Assembly: GCF_964355755.1 (NCBI RefSeq)
Contig: NC_092675.1
Coordinates: 4,250,312 to 4,314,311, forward strand
DNA length: 64,000 nt
Reading direction: 5' to 3'
Source of the DNA: Antedon mediterranea
Taxonomy: Eukaryota > Echinodermata > Crinoidea > Comatulida > Antedonidae
Shown: positions 1-11,835 of the stretch, in pieces
Layout of the letters: each line of letters opens with the position of its first letter
Numbering within the stretch: position 1 is the stretch's first letter
Program-made: the position numbers and the translations under genes
The notes under the pieces: model-generated
What the model was told of the DNA's origin: nothing
Databases searched by the model: none
Seen by the model: the letters and a program-made list of their open reading frames with translations, nothing else

Positions 1-27
1 AATGACGGTATACCTGCACATTCAAAA

Positions 28-140
28 GTACGGCCTTACCACGTTGAAACACCGGTTCTCGTCAGATCACCCAAGTTAAGCAACTTTGGGCCCGGTTAGA
101 GCTTGGGGAGACCATCTGTCGGAATACCGGGTGCTAGGGT
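28..140 (+). pseudogene. 5S rRNA-like sequence (pseudogene or 5S-derived SINE head)
   Basis: The stretch follows animal 5S rRNA almost word for word: 'ggccttaccacgttgaaa' , 'caccggttctcgtc', 'agatcacccaagttaagc', 'gggcccggttag' and 'aataccgggtgct' occur in the right order and spacing. The internal box A region (around 'aagttaagcaac') is intact, but the stretch that should read 'cttggatgggagaccgcctgg' is shortened and scrambled, and the terminal stem is not closed. There is no T-run terminator directly after it. It is therefore not a working 5S gene; a decayed copy or the promoter head of a 5S-derived SINE fits better. About 170 bases of unrecognised GC-richer sequence follow, which would be the SINE body. 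Confidence 0.75.
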
Positions 141-404
141 CCCATTGGCAGTTAAATTCAGCACTGCTGACTCTTCTTATGGCAGCCCCCTGCATCTAGT
201 ATCTTCCTCAGATGATTGGCTTATGCCTCTCCTCTGGTTAAGATGGGCATTGGAAGCCCTTGGTCAATGTTGGGACTAGCCAAATGTGCTTTAAACATTC
301 CTCGCTTAGTCATCATTCAGATGAATGTAAGACTAATTGTGGTTTACGACAGGAGGCGGTCATAAAAAATACCAGCACATTCACAGTGGTTCATTTTTTT
401 TCAG

Positions 405-3400
405 GATGAAAGAAGACAGACTTTAAAAACAAATTTATGGATGACCCTGGTGAGTGACAATAACCAATACATTTGATTATTTAATTTAATAGTACACCAG
501 ATGAACCTTTGTGAGAAAATATGGAATTTATAATGTGTTATAGGCTAGTACATGGAGCTGCATAATTTAAAAAAAATAGATCATATCAAAATTCATTACA
601 AAAATATAAAAAAGGCCAGAAAGCTGATGTCAATTAATTTCTAATGCATGATGTGTTGAATAAAACATGCATCATGCATGTATTATACTTTTACAATAAC
701 TATTTAACATAATGTTTTAACAATAGCACACAGTTTGCATAATACCCTAGTATAGATAGGTTCTTGTATTAACCAGAGATAATTAAAATTATCAGATGTC
801 TAATGTTATTAAAATACTGCTCCTTCATTCCAATGTCACTCCGCAGAGTATGCTTTACATGTTGTAAGTTATAATTTGATTATTTTTAATAATCTAACAA
901 TAACACGACAACCAAGGCTAGTTAAAAGACTATTATTATTTTGCGATACATCAAAACTCATGTTAATAATGTAACGTTACTGAAAACAGGGGAAAACATT
1001 GAATTTTTTTAAACAATAACAAATACTGAAATTAGTCCTATTATTATTTGTAATTATTATAACTATTTATTTATAAAATATTATAGCAAAAACAATCTTT
1101 ATAGACCAGGGAAAACTTCACTCTTCTCTGTTTAGACTATCAATTTATAGTGTGAATTTTTTAAATTTACACATTACAATACGGAAATCAATGCTTTTAA
1201 AATAATTATTTAAAATTTTAAAGAAAGAAACAGTGTTTTAATGCCATTGTTTGAAATAAATACTAATATTAATAAATATCACATATCCACTTTTATTTGC
1301 AGCCATACCATAATTAGGCCTTATAATTATACATATTACCAAAGAACGTATAACACAAGAATCTCCTTTTCGTCCGAAGCGCGTAACAATTTTGAAAGGC
1401 ATTGTGGGATAGAATAGAGCTATGGGTGGCGCCATTGTGAGCCATGGAGTAGGGCGCCCACATCAAATTAGAAAGTCAAATCATAGAGGGGATCTGCTAA
1501 TGCTCTAGGGGGGATAGAGTAATTGACTGAGGAGTAGGGCGCCCGCATCAAATTAGAAAGTCAAAATCATAGATGGGATCTGCTAATACTCTAGGATGGG
1601 GGGGGGGGGGGGGGGGGGTTAGAGTAATTGACTTGCTAGTTTGGAGGGGGCGCTGCTCCATGCTGTGAAATGGCGTCGCCCAGTTTGACCTTTTAACCCT
1701 GTACTTCCGATACTGTGTTTTGAATGCAAATTGAAGAACAGGAGATTCTTGTGTTATAAGTTCTTTGATATTACATTACAATACAGGCATGCAATAAATA
1801 AACAGATCAATGATTCTATTGGAATATTTCATAGTAGATGTTCAAAACATACGTACACGAGCTTTTTATAGTTATCAGGTCGATTTTGTGCCTCGGCGTA
1901 TACCCTCATGAATTACAAAAAGGACAATATGGGCGCATAGGCCTATATATATTATTTTTACCAACGTGAAGGCACAAAACATGAATATAATAAATCAATA
2001 AATTACAGAGGGTCACTAGACGTGTGACGTAATGGTCAACTTTTCTTGCTTTTGTTGTGAGAAAATATAAGGTATGTTTTACATTATTCACGGTTTCTGC
2101 CTTAACACGTTGGGAAAAATAATGGCAGCGAACTTTCTTTTCGTTGTGAACATCAGGTATGGCGTGACCATTATGTCAACGCACCTAAACCAACTTTCCT
2201 TTTGTTGTGTGTATCAGAATTGGCGTGACGAATATTTACAGTGGGATCCGGAAGATTTTGGTAATTTGAAGATGATTAAAATACCATCAAACCTTGTATG
2301 GATGCCAGACATAGTTCTATACGATAAGTATGTTTAATATACATATTCTATATTAATATACTACTATACTATAGTAGTATAATATACTATAGTCTCGAAT
2401 GATGAACTGGGTTCTTTGCTGGACCTACGATTTATATTAGTCCGAGAAGACTTGTTCCACCACAAGCGAGCGAGGCGGTGGAATCCATGCCGATATTGTT
2501 GGCTCTTTGGGTGCAAATAGTTTGTTGTATATAACAATTACATTCCACGCAGCTATTGAGTCTAATAGTTATTCTGCGCATACTCGCATGTTACTGAGCA
2601 GTGTAGTCGCCGCGAATTCCTGAAACTGAAAGAACGCTTATTTTATGTAGATTGTAGAACACAATGAAACCAATTGAAATAAGTTAATGCCCTGTGTTTT
2701 CACATTAATGTACATGATATAAAACAAATAAACAATAATTTAAAAAATCCATCATAATCTTCATATTTCCTAATAATGTTGTAAAGATACTATCACTTGA
2801 TACGGTCAATCAATTACATACGTCATCAACATTGTGTTGCTGCATCGATTTATTTGCAAACGTATCATTATCACGTCTTCTTCAAGGAATTACAAATAAG
2901 CAAGACACCTGATCGCAAAAAAAATGTTTGGAAAATTATTACCACTTAGTAATTATCTGCATAATTTATATCATTTTGTATCAATAACTTAGAACATATA
3001 TCAATACCAGTTTTTCTTTTAGTCACAAAAAAACATTTTTATTGATTTGATTTGAGCAGAAATCTTCTGACTTTTAAAACAACGATTATGAGTTCATTTT
3101 ATACCGCATGCAACAACCATGTACATGGTATTATCTGAAAATTATATAGGAAGAAATTATGCACAAGTTTTTAGATGAATAGTTTAGTTTCAATTGTTTC
3201 TTAAAATACACATCGAATAGCAAAAATTACAGGATGGATAAACTATAATTTTATCATGCGTTAAGAAAAGTCTAATTTGAGGCTTAGGAGTGGAGTGGAA
3301 TAGAGATAGTCGTGAATTACAACCCGGGTCAGGATTGAAGCTCGGACCTTGGGTATGGAAGCCGAGGCACGTTAACCATCAAACAGCTATACTTTAATTT

Positions 3401-6400
3401 AAATAATTTGCTGTCGGCTTTTGCAAAACAAATGATACATTTTGTGCTTATTATAATTGAAATAATTAGGCAGCGTAGAGTATACGACATGGAAGTGTTG
3501 ATTAAGACGACACACAGACAGCTGATCTTGTTTACTTGTTTCCCGTACACTTTCGTCTACGGGATCGAGGCGAAGCCCCTCTTAGCAATAAAATCATATT
3601 CTATATAGGGTGAAAACTTCAGCGGGTGGTTGGACCATGCGACGTTAAGTTTTGCTTTGAACAAGTTCACCGTAGCACATGAAACTACATCCGTAGGCAG
3701 AGCATTCCATAAGAGAATAACTCTCCTGGAGAACGTGTCCCTCCTAATATTAAGACGAGAGCTTTTAAACTTGAGTTTATATGGGTGTCCACGGGTCCGA
3801 GATTCTAGATCAAATTCAAAAAATGTGTTGATCAAAATACGATCGAAAACTTTTACAATCCTAAAAACTTGGATAATATCCGCTCTCTGCCTTGATCTGC
3901 TGAAACATGATGGACTCTAGGCCCACTCCACTCGTCAATTAGCTCATAATCCAGCATAGGTCACAAACCTTGTAACGAGTACTGACTTATTAAGCAAGGG
4001 ACAGTGAACACCGTTTTGAAATTAAGTAGCAGATTCAACTTAAATATAGGGCAGGTTAATTGTGGACAAGTCGACCCGTCTATATTCAAAACAATGAAAT
4101 TACATTTCGTTTCAAAGCACTTCTCATCGGTATGTTATTGTAACGAACTTAATGTAATAAGCCTTCTTCTGTGATAAAAACAAATGTGTATTGATAAGAA
4201 TGAGAGGCTTAGTTCAGAATATCTAATTTGTTTCAATGCAAATGCCATGACATTCCTATGTATGTTGAAACTGACGGAAATGGGTCGATTAATTTCACCG
4301 GGTTAAAATGTTCACATTTAGTTCAGTGGTTATTATCCTCAACTAAAATCGATTATCTACGGTAATGATTATGACTCATACAAGTCATTTCGTACCGGTA
4401 TAATAAATGGCTAGTGACAATAATATCTCGGAACAAGCTGCTTGAGATCAGAAATTGTAGAACTGGTCGTGGTTGGTGTTATAGGTCTGAATTACCATAC
4501 CTACAAAGTGTTAAGGAAACCAAATCAAATTTAGTATGAAAATATTTGTTACGTAATAAACTTCTTTGAACATTAAAGTTTGATATTATTAAAAGTCCTT
4601 TCTGTCGCCAATCATCTTTAAAATCTTTCTTGAGCGGTATTTAATCATTTGCAGATACAGATGTTACTTGTTACATGATGTTTTGACAATTTTAATATAA
4701 TATACAGTTTAAGAGGAACTTGTTGCTACAAAGTGAAGATGTTTCACGAAAGCGTTTTATGAAACTGTTGCTATATTATTATTTGTGGATAGGAGCCAAG
4801 TTTTACGGGTTTTTTTTATCAATTGACAAAAGTAAACGCGATTGGACAGGCCTACAGCACACAATCATTAAATAAACGCGTGCTTTAATTGCTATGTTTT
4901 TTGTATATATTATCATCATTCAGGGGAAAAAATAAAACGCAAACTCATTCTACTTATTACCAATAATACTTTCTTCGTACAAACCAGACACATTACCAGT
5001 GCTTTATGGTCTACGAGTTACTTTATGTCTTTCTAACGATTCCTATTTCCATTAAGTAATTGTAAATAATCAGATATTAATTTATATTCAAATGAAATCT
5101 AATTCATCCAATCTTAATAAATAAGTTCATTAATTTAAATCAGTTTTTTTTTCTAATTAATTTCAACACCTTATCGATTATTATGAACCAATTTTACTTA
5201 GATCTATTAGTAGTTAATAGACCCACTGCAACCTTAAACCTAGTATTACAAAAATCAGCTTAAAAAACACTGATACACACATAGGGCCTACAGATACAAT
5301 TAACAAGTGTGTACGTTTTTAAAGCAATTTTTTTTTTCAAATGAAATTAAGTACTTTGACTCTGATATATATATATAATGAAGTAGCATTTCAGCTGTTA
5401 TGTTATTAATATTTTGACAGACAATATAGTATGTTAATAATTGCATCGACACGGAGTGTAGATAGTGCTATTCACGTGTGGTTTACATAGTGACATGTCA
5501 ATTTTGTTGCTTTTTCAAAGAAAGTCTGCTGACGAGACACTGTATAGAATTACTTAATGAATAAGACAATGAAATAACTACGTTGATAAAAATAAGAGAG
5601 AGAGCTCAGCTTTCATTTGAATATTGGGATAGTTATTATCATTGCTGTTTAAAATTATGATTTTGTTGATTCAATTTATTTGCAGTGCGGACACAGCTTA
5701 CTTGCCGTTTTTACGGGACAAGATAATAGTTCTTTACCACAACGGAACATGTAATTGGGCGTCACCTATAATCGTTAAATCTCATTGTCGACTTAACGTA
5801 ATGAACTTTCCTTTTGACGAGCAAAGCTGTAAAATGAAATTTGGACCATGGCAACACGATGGGACGGAGATTGTGATGTTGGGACAAGGTAAAGTATGCA
5901 GGTTGGAGCACTGGGCTGTTTTGTCGAAATAGGTGATGGAATATGACTTATATAACTCACGCTCTCGACACGAACTTTTAAAACTGACTAACATTAATTT
6001 AGTAACACAAGGTGTTTAAGAAGTGTGTTTAGTAGTGGCGGATTCAAGGTAGTGGTGGGGGGGGGGGGGCGGGTTGGTGGTGGGAAGGAAAGCCTACCAC
6101 TACCGCTCTATACCGCTGCATCAATAAATCTCAGTCACTTCTCGCCTTGACTATTGCAACTTTCTTTTCTTTGCCCTACCGACATCTTTGATGAATCGAC
6201 TTCAACGTCTCCAGAACACTGCTGCACGCATTCTAACTCTTACTAGAAGATCCTCACACATATCTCCTATTATATATAACCTCCTTTGGCTACCTATTGA
6301 CTCCCGTATAAAACATAAGATCCTTTTACTAACATTTAAAGCGCTACTTCTTAAACAAGCTACTTATTTTCTTGATCATCTTCCCTCCTACACCCCTCTT

Positions 6401-9245
6401 ACTGGTTGTTCCTAGAATAAACACTAAATCCTATGGACAAGGCTTTTTTTGTTCTCTGCTGCTTCTCTTTGTAATTCTCTCCCTCGACATATTACTAAAT
6501 CAACATCTATTGCTATTTTTTTTTTTTTAAAGAACGCATCTTATTAACATCTAACACAAGCGCCTTTGATTTTTACTTCGGTTTAGTTGATACTGGCGCT
6601 ATAGAAATACTTAAATTATTATTAATTGTAAAATGAAGACCCTGTGTAACCTATAATGTTCTATCTTGTTGAATCCACCTATGTGTTACTCATTGCCATT
6701 GTGATTCATCCTACAATTATAAACAACTTAACACACGAAAAACGTATTCGTGCTGTGACCTAATGTGCATCGGCATGTACATCGAACCCAAATTTACATA
6801 TAACGTGCTCATTAGTCCTTAATATGTACCCAGTACATTTCTCCAGGCTTACTTTTTATAATTAAAGACAAAAAAGAATGTGGCACGTAGGCAGCAAAAG
6901 TTTGACTATAAATCAAGTCATATCGATATTGTGGGTAAATTCATAATCCTTTTCCTTGATGAAATGCAAATATTTTTATATTCAATTTCAATCAATCAAT
7001 ATTGTAATGCTTGTGTATATTATTGTATGCAATGCACATAGGCATACGTGTAGAAACGTATTCATTTTCATCGTTATAAGCTAATTATCATGTCTCCAAA
7101 ATATCCTTATCGTAATCTTCTATCGTCACCATGCGTAGGAGGATCTAAAGGGGTTGTAGGCAGCCATCACCCCCTTCTCTCATACATTTCAAACATTGCA
7201 ATGCAAAATATAGGACGTTAGGTCATAGTTCAAAGGTTTTTAACAATGTAAAGTGAAATCATTACTTAAAGATGTACTACCCTAATCATAACGACATAAT
7301 AAATAAAATATTTTCACTTTGATTTTAACGCTTAGGTGATGTGATGGGGACATTAGGTCATAGTTCAGAAGTTTGTCATTGTCCCTCGGCCATCTATTTC
7401 AAAATCTTAAATGTGGTAAATTAAATCAAGAAAAACGATTACTTAAAGATGTACTATCATAATCATAACGACAAAATATTTTCACTTTGATTTTAACGTT
7501 TAGGTGATGACTCAGTTTTCAATAGACGTTAGGTCATAGTTCAGAAGTTTTTAAAATGTGTCCCTCGCAATGTGGTGAATGAAATCAAGAAATGGGATTA
7601 CTTAAAGATGTAGGCCTACAATTATCATAACGATATAATTTAAATATTTTCACTTTGCTTTTACCGCTTAGGTGATGACTCAGTATTCAATATTGATGGT
7701 GAATGGGACATTAGTTCATAGTTCAGAAGTTTGTCAATTTGTCCCTCGGCCATTTCAAAATCTGAAATGTGTTAAATTAAATCAAGAAAAATGATTACTT
7801 AAAGATGTATTACTATAATCATAACGACATAATTTAAATATTTTCACTTTGATTTTAACGCTTAGGTGATGACTCAGTATTCAATAGTGATGGTGAATGG
7901 GACATGATAGGAATGAACGCATCTTCAAATATCCAATCGTACCCAGATGCTCCTGGAATACCATACACCGATGTTGTCTACACGCTATTCTTCCGACGAA
8001 GGTCCATGTATTACGTTTTCAATTTAGTGTTGCCGTGTATTCTCATCTCATCTACTACGGTCCTGTGTTTCCTTCTTCCTGTCGACTCTGGAGAGAAGAT
8101 TAGTCTCACCATCACCGTTCTCCTATCTCTAACCGTTTTCCTGTTGCTGATTGCAGAATCAATGCCGCCCTCTAGCGAGGTACCAATTATAGGCAAGTTT
8201 TGCAATACAGTTTATATAGGCCTATATACACTTGCTTATTTCTGGAATAGGTAGATATTATTAAGAGTTTTAAAACAAAATTTCTCATGTCGTCGGTAGA
8301 TTTTTAACCGTCGGTGGTAAAGTTAGTTCCGGTTCGTCATTACTTTGCGACTTCCGGTTTTTTTGTTTGCCCTATCTGATCTTTAGCTGGCAATGTTGGC
8401 CGTTGGCGACGACATATTTTTGGTTTTTATTACGAATCACGGGGCCACGCGTGAAGTTAGCAAAATAGAAAATATATTGGAAAGATATACAGCAATGGCG
8501 ATCAAGGCAGACATATTCATAAATCATCGGAGTATATTGTGGGGAAATTGTAAAATCAGTATATTATAGGCCTAAAATCGGATAAAAATTACATTAGGCC
8601 TACATCGTGAGAACTGATGATTGATAAAGATGTTTGGTTTGAGTGACTTATATTAATGTGTTGTACACCACCAATGATAACGTTTCAAGTGATTACTTCT
8701 TTTTAGGAAAGTATTATGCTGCAACGATGCTTCTGGTTTCGATTTCAATGGCAATGACCATTATTGTCCTGAATCTACACTACAGAGGTCCGATGTACTC
8801 CCGAGTTCCAAAGTGGGCTAAGATATTTTTCTTAAAATACCTCGCCAAAGTTGTCTGCATTCGAATACCCAAAGTAACGTCTGCCTCAAGAGACTCTTTC
8901 CTGCGTAACAGTGATATAAGTGATGAATCAGGCTCCTTGATGGAGATGGTTCTACTAGATGGTCAACTTGAAGGATCACCAATAAATGGCTTAAGAAAAC
9001 TAAAGAAGAACATATCCAAATTGTCACCATGCTGTTCTGAGCATGTCGCGCTGCTACGAATGCTTCTTCAGGAGGTGAAGAAAGTTACAAGAAGATTTGA
9101 ACAAGAGGATACCGATGAACATATGAGGAACGAATGGAAGCAGATTGCAATGGTTATGGACAGAGTTTTTATGATCATTTACCTGTGTTGTACTTTTATG
9201 ACAATGTGGCTGATAATGAATAAGATTCCACAATCATCATCATGA
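405..9245 (+). CDS. Nicotinic acetylcholine receptor-like Cys-loop channel subunit (3' part)
   Basis: Exons: 405-449, 2218-2327, 5686-5888, 7866-8192, 8707-9245 (stop 9243-9245). The first is the 45-base exon and the second the 110-base exon conserved in nicotinic receptor genes; phases 0, 2, 1, 1 join without a break. The protein shows loop A (VWMPDIVLYDNAD), a Cys-loop with exactly 13 residues between the cysteines (around NVMNFPFDEQ), loop B Trp (FGPWQHDG), TM1-TM3, the GEK motif before TM2 expected of cation channels, a short cytoplasmic loop and TM4 just before the stop. The C-loop lacks the adjacent Cys-Cys pair of alpha subunits, so it is probably a non-alpha or diverged subunit. The signal-peptide and first extracellular exons must lie left of the window. 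One intron starts with GC instead of GT (8193). Exact subunit class cannot be decided here. Confidence 0.93.
1341..1766. mobile_element. MITE-like inverted-repeat element in receptor intron
   Basis: The ends 'aaagaacgtataacacaag' and its complement near 1766 form terminal inverted repeats of about 27 bp with one mismatch. No transposase is encoded between them, so this looks like a non-autonomous DNA transposon. Similar 'atatta' words flank both ends but a clean target duplication is not obvious. It sits in the intron between receptor exons 405-449 and 2218-2327. Confidence 0.6.
1446..1633. repeat. Two direct copies of an ~88-bp unit with a G-homopolymer
   Basis: A unit beginning 'ggagtagggcgcccacatc' at about 1446 recurs at about 1531 and each ends near 'agagtaattgact'. 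The second copy contains an uninterrupted run of about 21 G, a likely slippage site. Lies inside the inverted-repeat element. Confidence 0.75.
3200..3393 (-). mobile_element. tRNA-derived SINE, copy 1
   Basis: On the - strand this carries the same order of words as the copies at 15.6 kb and 61.4 kb: a tRNA-like head with 'atggttaacgtgcctcgg', then 'ggcttaggagtgg' complement, then 'ggatggataaactat'. Box A and box B-like words of a pol III promoter are recognisable but mutated. Older and more diverged than the copy at 61.4 kb. Confidence 0.65.
3557..3915 (-). pseudogene. LINE reverse-transcriptase C-terminal fragment (CR1/Jockey-type)
   Basis: The - strand reads an open frame with the typical C-terminal signature of CR1/Jockey-type non-LTR retrotransposons: QRADIIQVFRIVK, then ESRTRGHPYKL, then a core ending in SRRVILLWNALPTDVV and a final NLFKAKLNVAW. 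It is a 5'-truncated copy with about 110 codons left and a stop upstream in frame. The body of the reverse transcriptase and the endonuclease are absent, so it cannot move on its own. A SINE copy lies about 160 bp downstream on the same strand. Confidence 0.85.
6110..6650 (+). pseudogene. LINE fragment, L2/CR1-like 3' end
   Basis: The + strand encodes SRLDYCNFLFFALPTS and then LQRLQNTAARILTLTRRSSH and WLPIDSRIKHKILLLTFKAL, a well-known reverse-transcriptase C-terminal pattern of L2/CR1 elements. The frame stops at 6413-6415, and further similarity (PRINTKSYGQG) continues in another frame, so it is broken. The 3' end ('ggcgctatagaaatac', then an ATT-rich tail near 6620) is the usual L2-type terminus. 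It is a dead copy in the receptor intron. Confidence 0.85.
7206..7903 (+). repeat. Four-unit tandem repeat that includes a splice acceptor and exon start
   Basis: Units begin near 7206, 7348, 7526 and 7708 with 'ttaggtcatagttcagaag' or close variants, and end with 'cttaggtgatgactcag'. The last unit runs into the true receptor exon at 7866. The upstream units carry copies of the intron 3' end, its AG (7335, 7503, 7671) and up to 38 bases of the exon. Unit lengths are about 140-195 bp because of internal deletions. Confidence 0.85.
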
Positions 9246-9430
9246 GAACGTTTTTTTTTATATAAATATATAAAGAAATAATAATTAATTGATTGCTGGT
9301 AATTGGTTAATATTATTAACATTTTAGCTTTGTTATACTGATATATTGTATAGATATAAACTTAAATTTTACATACATGATAATTAATTAACAATTACTG
9401 TATTTTAATCAGGTAAAGTTAATAGGTTAT

Positions 9431-9660
9431 ACCGTAAATTATCGAATTAAGCGCGTAAAGAAAATGTATCGGCCGTATCGTACTTTCAATAAATACCATA
9501 AATTAAGCTGGTTTGAAACATAACTTGCCCAAAATTTCAGATCAGACTTTGACCAAGTCTTCATAAATAAGCACTGTGGTATAATGCGTAACCCATCGTA
9601 ATCTTAAACGTTCGCGATTTACGATATACTATAAATTAAGTTCACATACAAGTTTGAGAC
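9431..9660. mobile_element. Possible decayed MITE downstream of receptor gene
   Basis: Contains 'taccgtaaattatcgaatta' and, at the other end, 'tactataaattaag' style words, resembling the 'accgtaaatta' termini of a widespread group of inverted-repeat elements. The ends no longer pair well, so the call is tentative. Confidence 0.3.
9488..9493 (+). terminator. Candidate polyadenylation signal of the receptor gene
   Basis: First AATAAA after the receptor stop, about 240 bases downstream. No other canonical hexamer lies between. Confidence 0.5.
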
Positions 9661-11340
9661 ACGCAACGCCAACGTGTTTGCCTAAGTAGGCCTACAATAC
9701 TACAAGCATACAGGATGACCTAGGTAGGCCTACGAAAAGCAGGTACAACTTTATATACAGATACCACTGCGTGGTAAAGTAACTATGAAGCAAGTGGCCA
9801 ACAGAAATGAGTGCTTTGCTTACGTCATACAACTAAAATCGGTGTTCTGATAGCATTCGCAACTACCCACTTTCTGGATTGTTGTATTCAAGGATAGGAC
9901 GGATATTTGCATTATCACAAACAAGCTTCTTAATATTTAAGGAATTCAATGACATTTTATTGCCCATGGTACACTTCTATCATATAAAGTACATCAGTAG
10001 TCAGTTCAGGTATAGGTTATCTATGATTACCACATCTTACCTTACATAATTAATTCTCTCATTATCGGTAAGGCTGATTAAAGAATACTCGAATTTCATT
10101 CATACTTTTCATTCCTAAAACTGTGAAAAGAAACAAAAACAAATTACGTACTTTAGCACATAAACTAACCGAGCTATGATTTCTAAACGCAAACAGTATG
10201 TGGTAAAAGGAAATTTCTCCTAATTTCAGAAAAAGTATGGTGTCGTTTTTTGAAAAACGACACCATGGGTCTGCACGCGCGTATTTCAAATGGATCATAC
10301 GGATTGAAAACTCTGAGACAGCGAAACTTTTGTTATTGTTTGTTTGCAAATTATAGTAAAGAGTAAGTACCAACAATATGTACAATGTTAATTTATTTTA
10401 TATAGTGGCCCTATGTATAGTACAAAGTATTTGTCATATTTAATGTAGATATTGTTTTATTTCAACAAAGGTATTCCCATAAATGTAACGGGTAACATTT
10501 TGACTAAATCAAATCATTACAAATCAGCACATTGTGATACATAACTTGTTTGGGAAAGGACCGGCGCATGTGTCATGGTCATCGTCTGGACCTTCACCAA
10601 GACGGTGTTGGAGAAATCATGGAGCCAATTGGTCACTTTTATGGGAGAACGAGTGAGGAAGCAAGTCCCTCATCCCAACTATATATGAATTTACATGACG
10701 TAGATAGTTCATAAAGTCGTCTAAAATAGCTCCCTAAATTAACTTTCAAACAATCCAAACAACTTTGCCACAAACCCGTAACATGAATGTATACTGGATA
10801 CTGACTTTGTTCATGTTTTAATGGTTTTCACTACATTTAATTCTGAAGATCGATGATGTTATGTACAATCAAAACCGGTTATATAAAAGTGTATATAGCA
10901 AATCAATAGTATAAATAACAATTAATTTAATTGAGAAAAACTATATGTATGAGAAGTTTGCGTTATTTAAATTATCTTTATAGTAAAGACAAATTCTTTA
11001 ATCAAAAAAATGGCTTACTAGTATGGTTTAATTTAAAATTCAACATTCTTCGTCTGCTGCTGTAACCATGGTCAGATTTTCTTTCAGTCATGCTTCATAC
11101 AGTCTTGATTGTCATTGCAGGTCTATAAAATCAATGTGAATTATTCTATAGCCTTTGGGCCATAATTTTCATTCATTTCTGTTTTATAATACGGGTATAT
11201 TTTATTTTTTATTATAGACTAAATTATTCTTTTCCTTGACTTGTATTCAATTTCATTTTTTTTTTATTTCGGAAATTTCATCCATATCAAGAAACATACA
11301 AACGGAAAAAGAAAATTCTCTAAGCTTAAATATAAAGGAT
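9661..11340. other. Gene-free stretch, no recognised coding sequence
   Basis: AT-rich sequence between the receptor gene and the foldback-like structure. It holds one small perfect hairpin (10237-10266) and an unassigned 58-codon open frame at 10538-10714 on the + strand; nothing else is recognisable. Confidence 0.5.
10237..10266. repeat. Perfect 14-bp inverted repeat with 2-base loop
   Basis: 'atggtgtcgttttt' is followed after TG by its exact complement. It has no downstream T-run in the position expected of a bacterial-type terminator and lies in intergenic sequence. Confidence 0.85.
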
Positions 11341-11352
11341 ACTTTTGGTGTC

Positions 11353-11835
11353 CTAAGACCACGAAAGCTAAGACCCCCTAAGACCACGAAAGCTAAGACC
11401 TCCTAAGACCTAAGACCACGAAAGCTAAGACCTCCTAAGACCTAAGACCACGAAAGCTAAGACCTCCTAAGACCTAAGACCACGAAAGCTAAGACCTCCT
11501 AAGACCTAAGACCACGAAAGCTAGACCTCCTAAGACCTAAGACCACGAAAGCTAAGACCTCCTAAGACCTAAGACCACGAAAGCTAAGACCTCCTAAGAC
11601 CTAAGACCACGAAAGCTAAGACCTCCTAGGACCTAAGACCACGAAAGCTAAGACCTCCTAAGACCTAAGACCACGAAAGCTAAGACCTCCTAAGACATAA
11701 GACCACGAAAGCTAAGACCTCCTAAGACCTAAGACCACGAAAGCTAAGACCTCCTAAGACCTAAGACCATGAAAGCTAAGACCTCCTAAGACCAAAGACC
11801 ACGAAAGCTAAGACCCCCTAAGACCTAAGATTACA
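11353..11835 (+). repeat. ~32-bp minisatellite, about 14 copies
   Basis: Repeats built from 'taagaccacgaaagct' plus 'aagacctcctaagacc'. Copies are nearly identical, with small deletions such as near 11520 and a few substitutions. Reverse-complement copies occur at 12720-12806. Confidence 0.95.

Noticed and set aside
28..140. Functional 5S rRNA gene
   Set aside because: The second half is shortened and the terminal stem does not close; no T-run terminator follows.
8643..8706. N-terminal extension of the last receptor exon
   Set aside because: The frame is open by chance into the intron. The acceptor at 8705-8706 and the phase with the GC donor set the exon start at 8707.
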